Source: Rebecca billardiae RCC1528 (Eukaryota > Haptophyta). From it: a stretch of 64,000 nt of DNA. Positions 1 through 11,589 of this stretch are shown in pieces; position 1 is the stretch's first letter; the number at the start of each line of letters is the position of its first letter. Under the pieces are notes generated by a model, which was not told where the DNA came from, searched no databases, and saw nothing but the letters and a program-made list of their open reading frames with translations. The stretch spans positions 310,001 through 374,000 of the forward strand of contig OZ251232.1 in the NCBI GenBank assembly GCA_965240325.2, given 5' to 3'. The position numbers were made by a program, and so were the translations under genes.

Positions 1-2048
<2,048 letters not shown>

Positions 2049-2858
2049 TCACTCCCAATAGTCGTCGTAGGCCTCGTCATCGTCAATAAAGTCTTCGTCG
2101 TCTCGGCGCCCGCGTTTGCGCCGCGAAGCCGGCTTCTCAGACACGCCAGTCGATGGCTGGTCTGTCTGGTCGGCGACGCGATTGGTCGGGTCGGCGCGCA
2201 GGGCAGAAAGCAGCTCGTCCTTCTTGCTGCCAGGAAAGCAGTACCCGCCCAGCGAGCGGATCCACTTGCCATCCAGCACGCGCAGCATGTCCTTCACTTT
2301 CTGCGTCTCGCCACAGAGCAGGACGGCGCGCTTGTGCCGCGAAAGTGTGAGCTCGGCGTGCGCGGCAGCCGAGGCACCGTGTGCGAGGGCGGTGTCCCTT
2401 TCCGACCGAAGCTCGGACTCACGCCGCTCCGCCGCGGTCGCTTCGCCGTCCTCGCCTTCGACCGTCACGCCGAAACCTTTGTCACGCAGCTTGGAGGCAA
2501 CCGAGTCTGCCGTTTCGTTGGCAAACATCCAGGCCACGAGCTTCGGATCCCACCTGGCGCCCATGGACTTGAGCTGTACCTTGGCACGAAGCGTGTCCCC
2601 CGTCACCATCGCGCCTTTGCTCCCACCAGCGTCGGCCACCTTGAGCTCGACACCTGTCTTCGCGCCGGCCCGCGCGGGCGCAGGGGCAGATGCTGACTGC
2701 TGCGCGGGCTTCGGCTTGCACTCGGGGGCGAGGCCAAGGATCTGCGCCTTTTTTGCGGAGTACTCCGCGTCAACGAGGATGCCCTCGTCGTGCAGGGCCT
2801 TGAGCGCGCGCAGCTCACTCACTGCCTCGGGCGTCAGCATGACCGCCAACGTGGCCAC
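2049..2858 (-). CDS. SHOCT-like protein with two W/GW-F modules
   Basis: Single-exon protein of 269 residues, function unknown. Residues about 15-42 (LRALKALHDEGILVDAEYS and following) look like a SHOCT-type short helical hairpin, a module usually found at protein ends and thought to mediate oligomerisation. Two related segments follow. One, at about 89-138, contains ARWDPKLVAWMF. The other, at about 183-222, contains GKWIRSLGGYCFPGSKKDEL. They share a W-x(5)-W/Y-x-F pattern and so look like an internal duplication. A helical Glu/Arg/Ala linker lies between them. The C-terminus is basic (RRKRGRR) then acidic, which fits a nuclear protein. Met-7 is an alternative start. It lies 172 bp downstream of the pseudouridine synthase on the same strand. 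The coding call is good; the function is not known. Confidence 0.75.
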   Translation of the reverse strand: MATLAVMLTPEAVSELRALKALHDEGILVDAEYSAKKAQILGLAPECKPKPAQQSASAPAPARAGAKTGVELKVADAGGSKGAMVTGDTLRAKVQLKSMGARWDPKLVAWMFANETADSVASKLRDKGFGVTVEGEDGEATAAERRESELRSERDTALAHGASAAAHAELTLSRHKRAVLLCGETQKVKDMLRVLDGKWIRSLGGYCFPGSKKDELLSALRADPTNRVADQTDQPSTGVSEKPASRRKRGRRDDEDFIDDDEAYDDYWE

Positions 2859-3030
2859 TGGGTCGATCGCCTCGCGAGCCCTCGCCGCGAAGAATGACCG
2901 TTAGTTAGCCCACCGGCAACCGAGGGCGGACGACGGAGCCTCGTCGTCATCACCGTTTGTGACTCCTCCGAGGTCAACTAGTCAGACCTGGACACGGTCG
3001 CTCTGGTGCAACGTGACGCCCAAGTCCGCA

Positions 3031-3966
3031 TCAGTTTGTAACTGGAGGCTTGAGCAGCGTCGGGTCGACGGCCGTCTCGGCCAACGCAGTGGCAATGCTT
3101 GCCCCATCATCATCCGCGATCGTCGGATCGCCAAGGCCGCCGAACCAGTCGGCTGGCGCGGGGCGCAGAAGCTCACCAAAACGCTGCTGGTCAGGCAGCT
3201 GGCTCGCGGCAAGACGCGGCCATCGTGTCGCATCCAGCCGGGATGTGGCCATCAACGTCCCCCCAGCCTCTGGCGGAAGGGGCAGCGCCACAAAGCAGCA
3301 GTGCAGGCACACGCGTTCAACCAGGGGAGCACCGCTCGTGTCCGCGGCGTACTTGGTGTCGCCGCATATCGGGTGCCCAGCGTGGCTGAGGTGCACGCGC
3401 AGCTGATGCCGCCGGCCGGTCACAGGCCAGCACCACACGAGCGTGACTGGTGAACCGTCGAGCTCGCCGACACACGCGACACTGGCGAGCGTCTGCGATC
3501 GCTTGCCAGTGGCGCTCACGCGCTGCTTCGAGCGACGCCGACTAGTGGCGATTCGCGCATCGGAACGGTGCCGGTGATGGTCCCACGCGCAGTGGCCCTC
3601 GACCAACGCCAGATACACTTTGACGACGCGCTTGGCCTGCCACAGCCTCCCGAGGGCGGACGCAGCCTCGCGTGTCGTTGCGCCCACGAGGCATCCCGAA
3701 GTCACGCGATCGAGGTTGTGGACAAAGGCACCGCCTTCAGGAAGCGCAGGCTGGCACTCTGCGAGCTGCGCCCCGTGCGGCTTGTCCACCACCGCGATTC
3801 CAGGGGCGCGCGCAATCACGACGGGTTGGCGAGGTGACGAGTTGGCTCGCAGCACAGCCGCGCCCATCACGGCGACCGTCATGCTGAGCATGCTGTACCC
3901 ATACGCGATGAGATCGGAAGCTCTGACAGCCTCGTCACTCTGCCTCTGTGCAATTACTACCCCCAT
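3031..3966 (-). CDS. RluA-type RNA pseudouridine synthase
   Basis: Predicted to isomerise uridine to pseudouridine in rRNA or tRNA. The protein has 311 residues, and the fold's motifs appear in order. VVDKPHG lies near residue 58. NLDRVTSG near residue 84 is the RLDRxTSG motif carrying the catalytic Asp. YLALVEG lies near residue 117. TGRRHQLRVHLSHAGHPICG followed by DTKY lies near residue 185 and is the family's C-terminal core signature. No S4 domain is visible. The first ~50 residues are hydrophobic or basic and could be an organelle targeting sequence, especially from Met-26, but this is inference. A basic insertion (RRRSKQRVSATGKR) splits the core. The start codon sits in a 32-bp inverted repeat (3958-3989). 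The closest family members are eukaryotic RluA/RPUSD-like enzymes; the target base cannot be told. Confidence 0.88.
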   Translation of the reverse strand: MGVVIAQRQSDEAVRASDLIAYGYSMLSMTVAVMGAAVLRANSSPRQPVVIARAPGIAVVDKPHGAQLAECQPALPEGGAFVHNLDRVTSGCLVGATTREAASALGRLWQAKRVVKVYLALVEGHCAWDHHRHRSDARIATSRRRSKQRVSATGKRSQTLASVACVGELDGSPVTLVWCWPVTGRRHQLRVHLSHAGHPICGDTKYAADTSGAPLVERVCLHCCFVALPLPPEAGGTLMATSRLDATRWPRLAASQLPDQQRFGELLRPAPADWFGGLGDPTIADDDGASIATALAETAVDPTLLKPPVTN

Positions 3967-3989
3967 AGCGCATACGGCATATGGGGGTA
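3958..3989. repeat. Short perfect inverted repeat over the RluA start
   Basis: TACCCCCATA at 3958-3967 is the exact reverse complement of TATGGGGGTA at 3980-3989, with a 12-base loop. The left arm contains the start ATG of the minus-strand pseudouridine synthase. It could be a 5'-leader hairpin or a dyad binding site; no family is recognised. Confidence 0.6.
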
Positions 3990-4020
3990 TGCTAGACAGC
4001 TACGAATCTTCCGGCGGCGC

Positions 4021-4411
4021 TACAGTTTACTAAGAATAAGAGACGCACACAGCTACTCAGGCAGGCGAGATTGACGCCCGCCAACTGTCACCGCCCATGA
4101 AGCCGTCGCCGATGGTAGCGCCGCCGGAAAAATTCGTTCAGCCGTCCGCCTGCGAGCGGCCTGGATGAGGGCTGCGGCCGCCTCGCGGCGCGCCGCGAGG
4201 CTCCAGCGCCCGTCATCCTCGCCCCACCGTCGTCCACAAAACGTCGTCGTCCGAACTCGCCGACTTTACTATGATTTATATAACGTGCACACTTGGTTAA
4301 GGCGTGATTTCATTTGTTTTAACGTGCGCGTATAACATGGGCGGTGACAGTTGGCGGGCGTCAATCTCGCCTGCCTGAGCTGTGTGCGTCTCTTATTCTT
4401 AGTAAACTGTA
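4021..4411. repeat. Foldback element, about 390 bp
   Basis: The first ~78 bases (4021-4098) return as the reverse complement at 4336-4411. They start TACAGTTTACTAAGAATAAG and contain GACGCACACAGCT and CAGGCAGGCGAGATT; one short indel separates the arms. The loop holds a GC-rich palindrome (CTCGCGGCGCGCCGCGAG, 4181-4198). It has no coding capacity. Related pieces lie at 4555-4632, 34464-34560 and 34828-35006, so this is a dispersed MITE-like family. No clean target duplication was found. Confidence 0.8.
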
Positions 4412-4554
4412 ACTGTAAGGCTCACGGTGGCAGGTTGCCGCGCCATCACTCCCGATCGCGCACGCTCTCCGAAGAGACGGACCTGGAAACTCAAACTGGT
4501 TTGAACCCATGACCTCAGACGCAGTCGCAGTACCATCTGTCGGCGACGGCTTCG

Positions 4555-4632
4555 TGGGCGGTGACAGAGTTGGCGGGCGTCAATCTCGCCGACGCCTGTC
4601 TGAGCTGTGTGCGTCTGGCTGACTTATTCTTG
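4555..4632. repeat. Partial copy of the foldback family
   Basis: GGGCGGTGACAGAGTTGGCG and the following bases match the right arm of the 4021-4411 foldback with small insertions, ending in a diverged GTGTGCGTCTGGC. Only one arm is present, so this looks like a decayed copy. Confidence 0.65.
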
Positions 4633-4818
4633 TTTTTATTTTTAAAAAGTTTCTGTTTTATAATCCTTCATCGCACGCTCTCCGTACAGTTTTTTAAATG
4701 CTGCTTACCACTGCCAGTACCACGACAGACGAATCAGGAGACGAGCTGCGCCTGCCTCGTATCGTAGTAGTAGTCGCTGATGCTGATAGCCTGATGCACT
4801 CGTCTGAAGTCGTCGTAG

Positions 4819-7800
4819 TTATACAGTCGTAGTCGTCGTTTTCGTCGGCAAGCCAGCAGGTTCATCGGGGCGCGGCGACACGCGAACACTGCGCCGCGAC
4901 GGCTGCTCGTGCGGCGACGTCTCGGGCTCGGGGGCCGCGCACACGGTCTTCGCGAGGGGCAGCAGGTCTCGCACCACCTCGTTGTACCGCGAGACGGTCG
5001 CCAGCTCGACGGAGCGCAGCAGAGCCTCCTCGTGCGCCGCGTTGCTCGCGTGGCAGTTCATGATGTGGAAGGTGTCGATGGCGGCGAGCAGCGACTCGGC
5101 CTCGCTCGCCGTCTGCGCGACCGGCACGATCTCGATCGCCTCGCGCGCGCCAAGCATGGCCAGCCACGCGTACAGCTCGGCGGCGAACCACATGCGCGAG
5201 CAGAGGTTGGCGCCGAGCAAGACGACCAGCCGCTCAGCGCGGGCGAGGTGCGCCGGCATGTGCGCGAGCTGCTCGGCCGCGGTGAGCGACGGGTCGGCGC
5301 AGAGCGCGTCGATCCACACGCGCGGCGCGCGCCCGCCGTGCGCTGCGGCGAAGCGCGCGCTCCACTGCACGAGCGCCTCCTTCTTCGCGGTCGGGTTGTC
5401 GTGCCACGTGTGCACGATGTACGCGTCGAAGGTGAGCTGCGGGCGCTGGTGCGACAGCGCCGGCCTCGCCTCGCCCGCGGCCGCGCGCGGGATGAGCTCC
5501 ATCGCGCGCTCGACGTCGTCGCGGTCGTGGTACAGCGCCGCCGCGGCGTGCACGCGCGCGAGCGCGACGAGGCCGGCGCCGCGGTCGCTCCTGCGGTTGT
5601 CGCCGCCGCGCGTGGTGCTGCGGCTGCTGCGCGCCGCCCTGCCGCCCTCCGTGTCGACGCTGTCGACCGACTGGAACAGGCCGTTCTGCCGGCGGCCGCG
5701 GACCGGGCTGCGCATCGGGCTGCGGTGGTGCGAGCCCGAGTGCGCGGACCCGTCCTTGGACACCTGCCGGCCAAAGGTGGGGACGCCGGCGGGGATGCCG
5801 AGGCCGCGGTGCGAAGCGGCGCTGCAGCTGGCGGCGGAGCTGCCCGAGCAGTGCCGGGCCAGCGCCGGCTCGCGCTGACAGTCGCCCGGCCGGGGCGGGC
5901 CGGCGGCGCCAGCGTCCGTGCTCGCGGCGCTCAGCACGTGCAGAGGTGAGCACGGGTGCGCGCAGGGTGTGCCCTCGTCTGCCGGCGCGGGCGCGGTGCC
6001 CTGCTCGCCGCCCGCCGGCGCGGCGGGCACCACCTTCGCCTTGCGCGCCGCGCTGCTCAAGCCGCTCAAGCCGCGCCCCCGCGCGCCGGCCCTGGGCGGC
6101 AGCGCGCTGTCCGTGACGACAGACGAGCCGTCGGAGTCGCGGCGCGAGCGGCCCTCCCCGAGCTCGTCGTCGTCGTCGACAGAGTTGCCGCGCGCGGAGC
6201 GCTTGCCCGTGCGCGGCGTGCGGCGCGACCACGCGCCGAAGGCGACCTGCCGCGCCACGCTCACGTCGAGCGTGAAGCTGATCCTCGCGAGGATGTCGTC
6301 GCTCAGCTCGACCGGACGGCAGACGTCGCGCGCGTCGTGCACGGCTCGCTCCGTACTAAGCAGCAGGTCGCTGCCGAGGCCGATCAGCGGCGCGAGCCCC
6401 GCCCAGCGGCCCTGCGAGCACGCGGCCTTGGCCAGCAGGGACTGGCCGTACCGCCGCGAGAAGGGCATGATCAGGAACGAGCCGAGCGCCGCCGCGTTGA
6501 ACGCCACCAGCTGGTGCAGCAGCACCGCCACCGCCGGGATGTCGGCGTAGAAGCCGACCGCGTCGCACTGCAGGTTGCGCACGACGTAGTACAGCGCAGA
6601 CGCGACGGTGGCGATGCCGAGGCTGAGCCAGAGGGCGCGGAGGAGCGGCTTGGGCTGGCGCCACGCCGTGCACATGCGCCGCAGCAGCCACGCCGCGCAG
6701 AGCAGGTTGGCCACCACGTTCAGCCCGCTCATCCCCGCGACGGCGCGCACCCACGCGCTGCCGAGCAGTCGCGGGCTGCGCGCGAGGCACGTGCCCGGCG
6801 ACGCGCTGCCGCCGAGCAGCTGCAGCACGGTCGTGCCGTGGAAGAAGACGCTGTACAGCAGCATGAGCACGAAGATGACGCCGAACACGCGCACCGCGTG
6901 CAGGTGCGAGTGGATCGGGTGCAGCGCGAGCAGCACCACCGGGATCGCCAGCTGCGTCGCCAGGATGAACGCGGCCGTGAGCGCCGCCTCCGCGCCGTCC
7001 GCCAGCCCGAGTGTCGGGCTCAGCACCGCGCCCGCCGAGCCGAGGAGGAAGAGCGCGACCCCGCTCGAGCCCGCGATCTGCGTCACGCGCATCAGCGCGG
7101 CCTGCGCCTGCGCCACGGCGAAGTCGAGCACGTCGCGCGCGTCCGAGTCGCTCAGCACGCCGTCGTGCCGCCGCGCGTGCAGGAAGAGAGCACCGCTGCG
7201 CGCCGCGCTCGAGAGGCCGGGCTGCGCGTGCGAGGCGCGCGCGCCCGGCGTGTCGGCGGACGGCCGGTTCGAGGTGGCGGGGGAGACGGGCGACGCGTCG
7301 CCCCCGCTGTGCCGCATGCTGGGCGCGAACGCCGTCGACGAGAAGCGCTCCGCCAGCCGCTCGCGCCGCTTGGCGCCGCCGCGCCACGCCGCGGGCGTGC
7401 GCCGCCGCCGCGTCACCCTCTCGCGCCCCAGCCGCGCCTCGGCCGAGGCGGCGAGCACGCGGTGGTACGTGTCGCGCAGCAGCTTGAGCACGTGCCGGAT
7501 GTCCGGGGCCTCCTTCGCGCTGAGGAAGAGCATGTGCCCAACGCCGTTCACGACGTGCTCGGCCGCGGGCGCGAAGATGGCTCGCGTGAACGGCAGCACC
7601 GTCATCAGCGCGAGGACTGATGATGCCACGCACGCGCGCGGCGCGCGGGCGGGGCGGCGCGGCGTGAGAGCCGCGCGGCGCGCGGCGCGCGGCGCGGCGC
7701 GGCGCACGCACCGTCGTATGGCTTCACGTAGCCGTTCAGGTACTCCTTGATGTTCGCGCTCGCGTCGAGGCTGTCCAAGTGCTTCTTTGCAAACTGGGCC

Positions 7801-9239
7801 GCGTCCACGCCGCAGAAGGTGGCAAAGTACCACTGCTTGGTGCAGCGCGCGGGCAGCTTGCCCTCGCACAGCTTGCGCCACAGGCCCTCGAGGCCGAGGA
7901 ACTGCGCGTTGGCCAGGTAGCGCATCACGTCCGAGTCGGTGCGATCGGCGAACGACTTTGCCAGCTGCGAGGAAGCCGGCGTGCGGGCGCGGACGCGCAC
8001 ACGCGAGGGCGGCACGGGTCAGCGCGCGCGCAGGTGTGCGCGCCGCATCCGCATCCACTCCCACCGCTGGGTGGGCGAGCGTCGGGCGAGGCGGGCACGC
8101 GGCACGCGTGGCGCGACGCAGCGGCGGACCTGCATGGGCAGGAGCGGCACCGCGTCGCGACTCGTCACCGTCATCGGCACACCGCGCTCGAAGCAGAAGT
8201 CGTAGACGATGCGCGCGCCCTCGGGGTCGAACCCTGGGGATCGGTGGCGCGCGCGGGAGGCGGCGCGGCGGCGAGCGCGGCCAGTGAGCGACGCGCCCGC
8301 TGAGCGAGCGGTGCGCACTCGGAGCGACGACGGCGGCGCGCGCGCAGCGCGCAGCGCGCGGGCCGCACCGTTGTTCACGCTCGTGTCCGGCTTCCACCCG
8401 TGCGGCGCGCTCTCGTCCCCCTCGAGCCCGCCCTGCACCGCCACCTGTCGCACCTTGGCGCGCACGAGCTCGCCGTCCTCGACCATCGCGTCCGCGAGGT
8501 CGCGCAGGCTGCTGATGCACACGACGGTGAGCGAGTGCGGGCCCGCGGTGTTGAGCAGGCGGCGCACCAGCGCCGCGCCGTCCATCAGCCGCTCCTCGCC
8601 CACGCCCTCGAAGCCCGCCAGGTCGTACTCGTGCGGCTGCGCGGTGTAGGGCTTGCCCTGCGAGCCGATGCCCACCGGCACCTCGTCGTCCACGCCGAGC
8701 TGGTCGAGCAGGGCACGCGCGAGCCGGGCGCGCTTCTCGGGCTGGCCGCCCCCGTTGCACACGACGCCGCGCAGGAGCACCTCCTTGTGCACGTGCAGCA
8801 TCGCGAGCACGAGAATCGCCCTGCGCGCACGCGGGGGCGCAGGCCGACGGCGCGCCGTGAGGCGGACGAGTGCCGACTCGCAGCGCGCACGGCGCGCACG
8901 CGGATCTGCCGCGCAGGGATGGCGCGTCGTGTGGCGCTGCGCATCGCGCGCATGAGTGCGCGCACTTGACGTCATCTGGATCCGGGCCCTGTCGACCGGC
9001 AGGACGGCGCGCCCGGCAAAGGGGCGGCGGCGCCATCATCAGCCACGAGCGTGCAAGGAGCGCACCACGCGGCCACCGCGCCAGGCCAAAACGGCCAGGG
9101 CGCGCGCGCGTGCGCGCACCGGATCAGTGATGAGCAAGTACTCGGGCCGCCGCACCGATTTCAGCGCGAGCGGCCGCATGGGGGATGGCTTTACCGCGCC
9201 GGCGGCTTTTGGCTTACTGCCGGACATGGTGCTCGACAA
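4819..9239 (-). CDS. Nucleoside hydrolase - membrane - TIR-like fusion protein
   Basis: Six exons are inferred: 9239-9120, 8988-8966, 8820-8369, 8233-8130, 7964-7712 and 7616-4819. Together they encode 1249 residues. Splicing exon 1 to a 23-nt exon 2 creates LLITDPGPDPDDVK (about residues 35-48), the DxDPGxDD metal/ribose motif of inosine-uridine nucleoside hydrolases. The matching late signature VNNGFDPEGARIVYDF crosses the exon 3/4 junction. Family enzymes cleave the N-glycosidic bond of ribonucleosides. Exon 6 begins with several hydrophobic membrane segments, for example the one starting AAFILATQLAIPVVLLAL. A long Ser/Pro/Gly-rich linker follows. Near the C-terminus is a TIR-like domain: AYIVHTWHDNPTAKKEALV (box 1), RVWIDALCADPSL (box 2) and SRMWFAAELYAWL, where EL holds the Glu used by TIR NADases. 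Catalysis by either end is inferred. The exon structure is consistent in phase throughout. A HET-like rather than true TIR assignment is possible. Confidence 0.82.
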
Positions 9240-9619
9240 CGCCTCCGCCGCAGCACCTGCACAAGCGAGCCGGGGAGGCTAGCGCTGCCGGGGGAGACGA
9301 CCGAGTTTTGCGCGGCGGCAACGAGCCGCGTCGGTCTGATTCACCGCCGGGATCGGCGCGCGTCGTGAGCCGAACACCACCTGTGCTCGTCCGCCGCGAG
9401 CACTTGCTCTGCCCGTCTGCGTAGGCGCGGAACCGCCCGCTTGGCGTCGTGCGAATGTGCTATCTTCTCGGAACGACTATTATTGCAGGAATCCACTTGC
9501 GCATCTGACTAAGATCTGGAGGCGTTTGGTCTGGAGATAGTATTACGGCAACAGGAAAACGCCGCTTCGCCGATTTTTGTGCGGAGCGTTTTTTTGTGGT
9601 TGATGACGAGTCGAACCAA
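9240..9619. other. Upstream region of the hydrolase-TIR gene
   Basis: This is the 5' flank of the minus-strand fusion gene. No gene, tRNA or clear promoter motif was seen. It ends at the target duplication of the 9627-10361 element. Confidence 0.4.
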
Positions 9620-9626
9620 CCAGGGG

Positions 9627-10361
9627 CTTGCAAACCAAGCCCCCCAAAACCCCTCGCGCCTTGGCGGGCAACACCTCTTAGGTGTTGCCCGTCCGGGAGC
9701 TTTTGAATACGATCTGCGCGTGCGCGGGCACTCCCGGACTGCCGCCGCACGGAGAAGGCCAGCAAGGCCAGCCCGCCCGCCCTCCTCGGTCGTCCGCCGC
9801 GGCGCGTGCGCGTCGAGGCGCATGGCGGCGTTCGTCGCGCCCGTCGCGCCCGTGCTCACGGGTCACGCACGCCCCGCGACCGATACGCATGTCTGGCGTG
9901 CCCTCCTTTTGCTCGCACTGCGGTCTCCTCGTCGACAGCCTTGTGATCACGCGCGCCGCCATTTCAACCGCTTGCTGGCCTGCCAGCTGCCGCGCACGCG
10001 CGTGCGGTCCAACCGATGTCAGCATGGCTGATGGCGACGCAGTGATGTTGAGTACTCTCCTGCCCATCGCACAGACGCGAAAAAGCCGACCTTGAACGCC
10101 CCAGGGACGCACGCGCGCCCATCACGCTCGTCGGACAGGCCTTCTCGAGAACTGCGCCTGCCATTCGGCAGGTCTCTGCGCGCAGAGAGGGCGGCGAGGG
10201 CGTGGACGAGGCGGCGCGATGGCTGCCTACGGCTGTTCTCGCTCCCGCAAAGCGCCCGCGCACGGCTGTCAAGCCCGCATGCGGCCTTGGGAGCGCTGCG
10301 CACGCGGGCCCTCGCGTCGCCCAGTGCCCGTCATCCTGTTTTGGGGGGCTTGGTTTGCAAG
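9627..10361. mobile_element. Non-autonomous TIR element, 735 bp
   Basis: The ends are a perfect 24-bp inverted repeat: CTTGCAAACCAAGCCCCCCA plus AAAC on the left, and its exact complement ending at 10361. Immediately outside lies the direct repeat CCAGGGG (9620-9626 and 10362-10368), a 7-bp target-site duplication. An internal hairpin (GGGCAACACC and GGTGTTGCCC, about 9664-9690) sits next to the left end. No transposase is encoded, so this looks like a MITE-type element moved in trans. Confidence 0.85.
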
Positions 10362-10507
10362 CCAGGGGTTAACCTTACCGAGCCGCACTTTCACCGCCGA
10401 GTAACGTCTTGATTGCCACCATGAGTTCAGCCATCGATGACCCTTACAATGAATATACGACGTTCATAAAAATGAGACCAACTTCTATTCGTCCTTTGAT
10501 GTCTGAG

Positions 10508-11092
10508 CAGCCAGGTTTGGCGTTTGCCACTGGCGACTGCACACGGCAACAGGGGCGTTTGCGCCCTGTTGTCGTGTGCACACTGGGGCGCAAAAGGGGT
10601 CACCCTCAGGGGGTTTCGCACTGCTGTTGCCGTGTGCACCGGCCCGCTGTGGCCGTGCACACGGCAACAGGGCGCAAACGGCCCTGTTGCCGTGTGCAGG
10701 CGTGCATGGCTTGCGATGGCAGCCAGCCGTCAGCAGGGCGCCACGCCCACTGTTCGTTGGTAGGCTGGCCCGATGGCGTCGCGGAGCTCACGCGTACGGG
10801 GGAGGAGGGCATCGACGAGGAGACGACCAAGGGCGAGAAGCAGCAGGGGGCACGCAGCACGGGGCTCGGAGCATGCAGCGAGCACGCGTGCCTCCATACC
10901 GTCGCACATCAACCTTGCTCGTAGCTGTGCGCTGTGCTGCCACTCATCTCACCATCGCCCATGCTACGGGCGCGGCCCGGTGGTGGGCATCTACCTGTCG
11001 GCGCAGCACTGGCACCGGTGGTCGCCAGACACTCCTCGACTTGCTCTGCGCGTCACAGCAAGGAGACGGCAGCGGCACAGCTGCGTGAGCAC
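10508..11092. repeat. Left long terminal inverted repeat of the 6.2-kb element
   Basis: Matches 16167-16751 in reverse complement over essentially its full length with few differences. It carries nested palindromes built from GCACACGGCAACAGGG in both orientations (about 10537-10577 and 10651-10697), plausible transposase-binding sites. Open frames here are the same on both arms and are not convincing genes. Confidence 0.88.
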
Positions 11093-11589
11093 ATGAGGTC
11101 CTACTACTCTAGTAGTACTCGGCGAGGCAGTACAGGCATGGACTGCACTCCAGGTGCATGCGAGCTACTGGCATACTCCCCTACTCAGACCGCAGGACCA
11201 TCAATGCGGCGCTGCTTCGGATACACGAGCGCAGCGCTGCTGGTAACAGCGGCGCTGTTGATGCTGCAGCAGCAGTACGTACAGTATAAGCGCTGTTGAT
11301 GCTGCAGCAGCAGTACGTACAGTATAATGACGGGCGGCAGCAGTTGCTCCAACTAACAGCTCGGTGGTGCTCGCTTGAACGGCCTGGGCAATGGCGCGCC
11401 AAACGCAGCGACCTGGCCCATCGCGCCCGCCGCGATGGGGTCGCTGGCACCTGATGATGCTGCACCCGCGCCCATCCGGGCCGCCAACACCAGCGGCAGC
11501 CACGCTCGAGTCTGCACTGCATGCGGCAGCAGCTGCTGGAATGGTCCCGCGGCGGATGACGGCTTTCGCCGCAGATGACAGCTCGGTGT

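Noticed and set aside
4480-4560. Possible tRNA on the minus strand (GGGTTCAAACC resembles a T-loop)
   Set aside because: The T-stem does not pair and no acceptor stem closes at the right distance; at most a tRNA-derived SINE fragment.
8860-9039. Start of the fusion protein at the ATG near 9039
   Set aside because: That frame reads through intron sequence and misses the catalytic motif. Splicing from 9239 restores a known signature and consistent phase.
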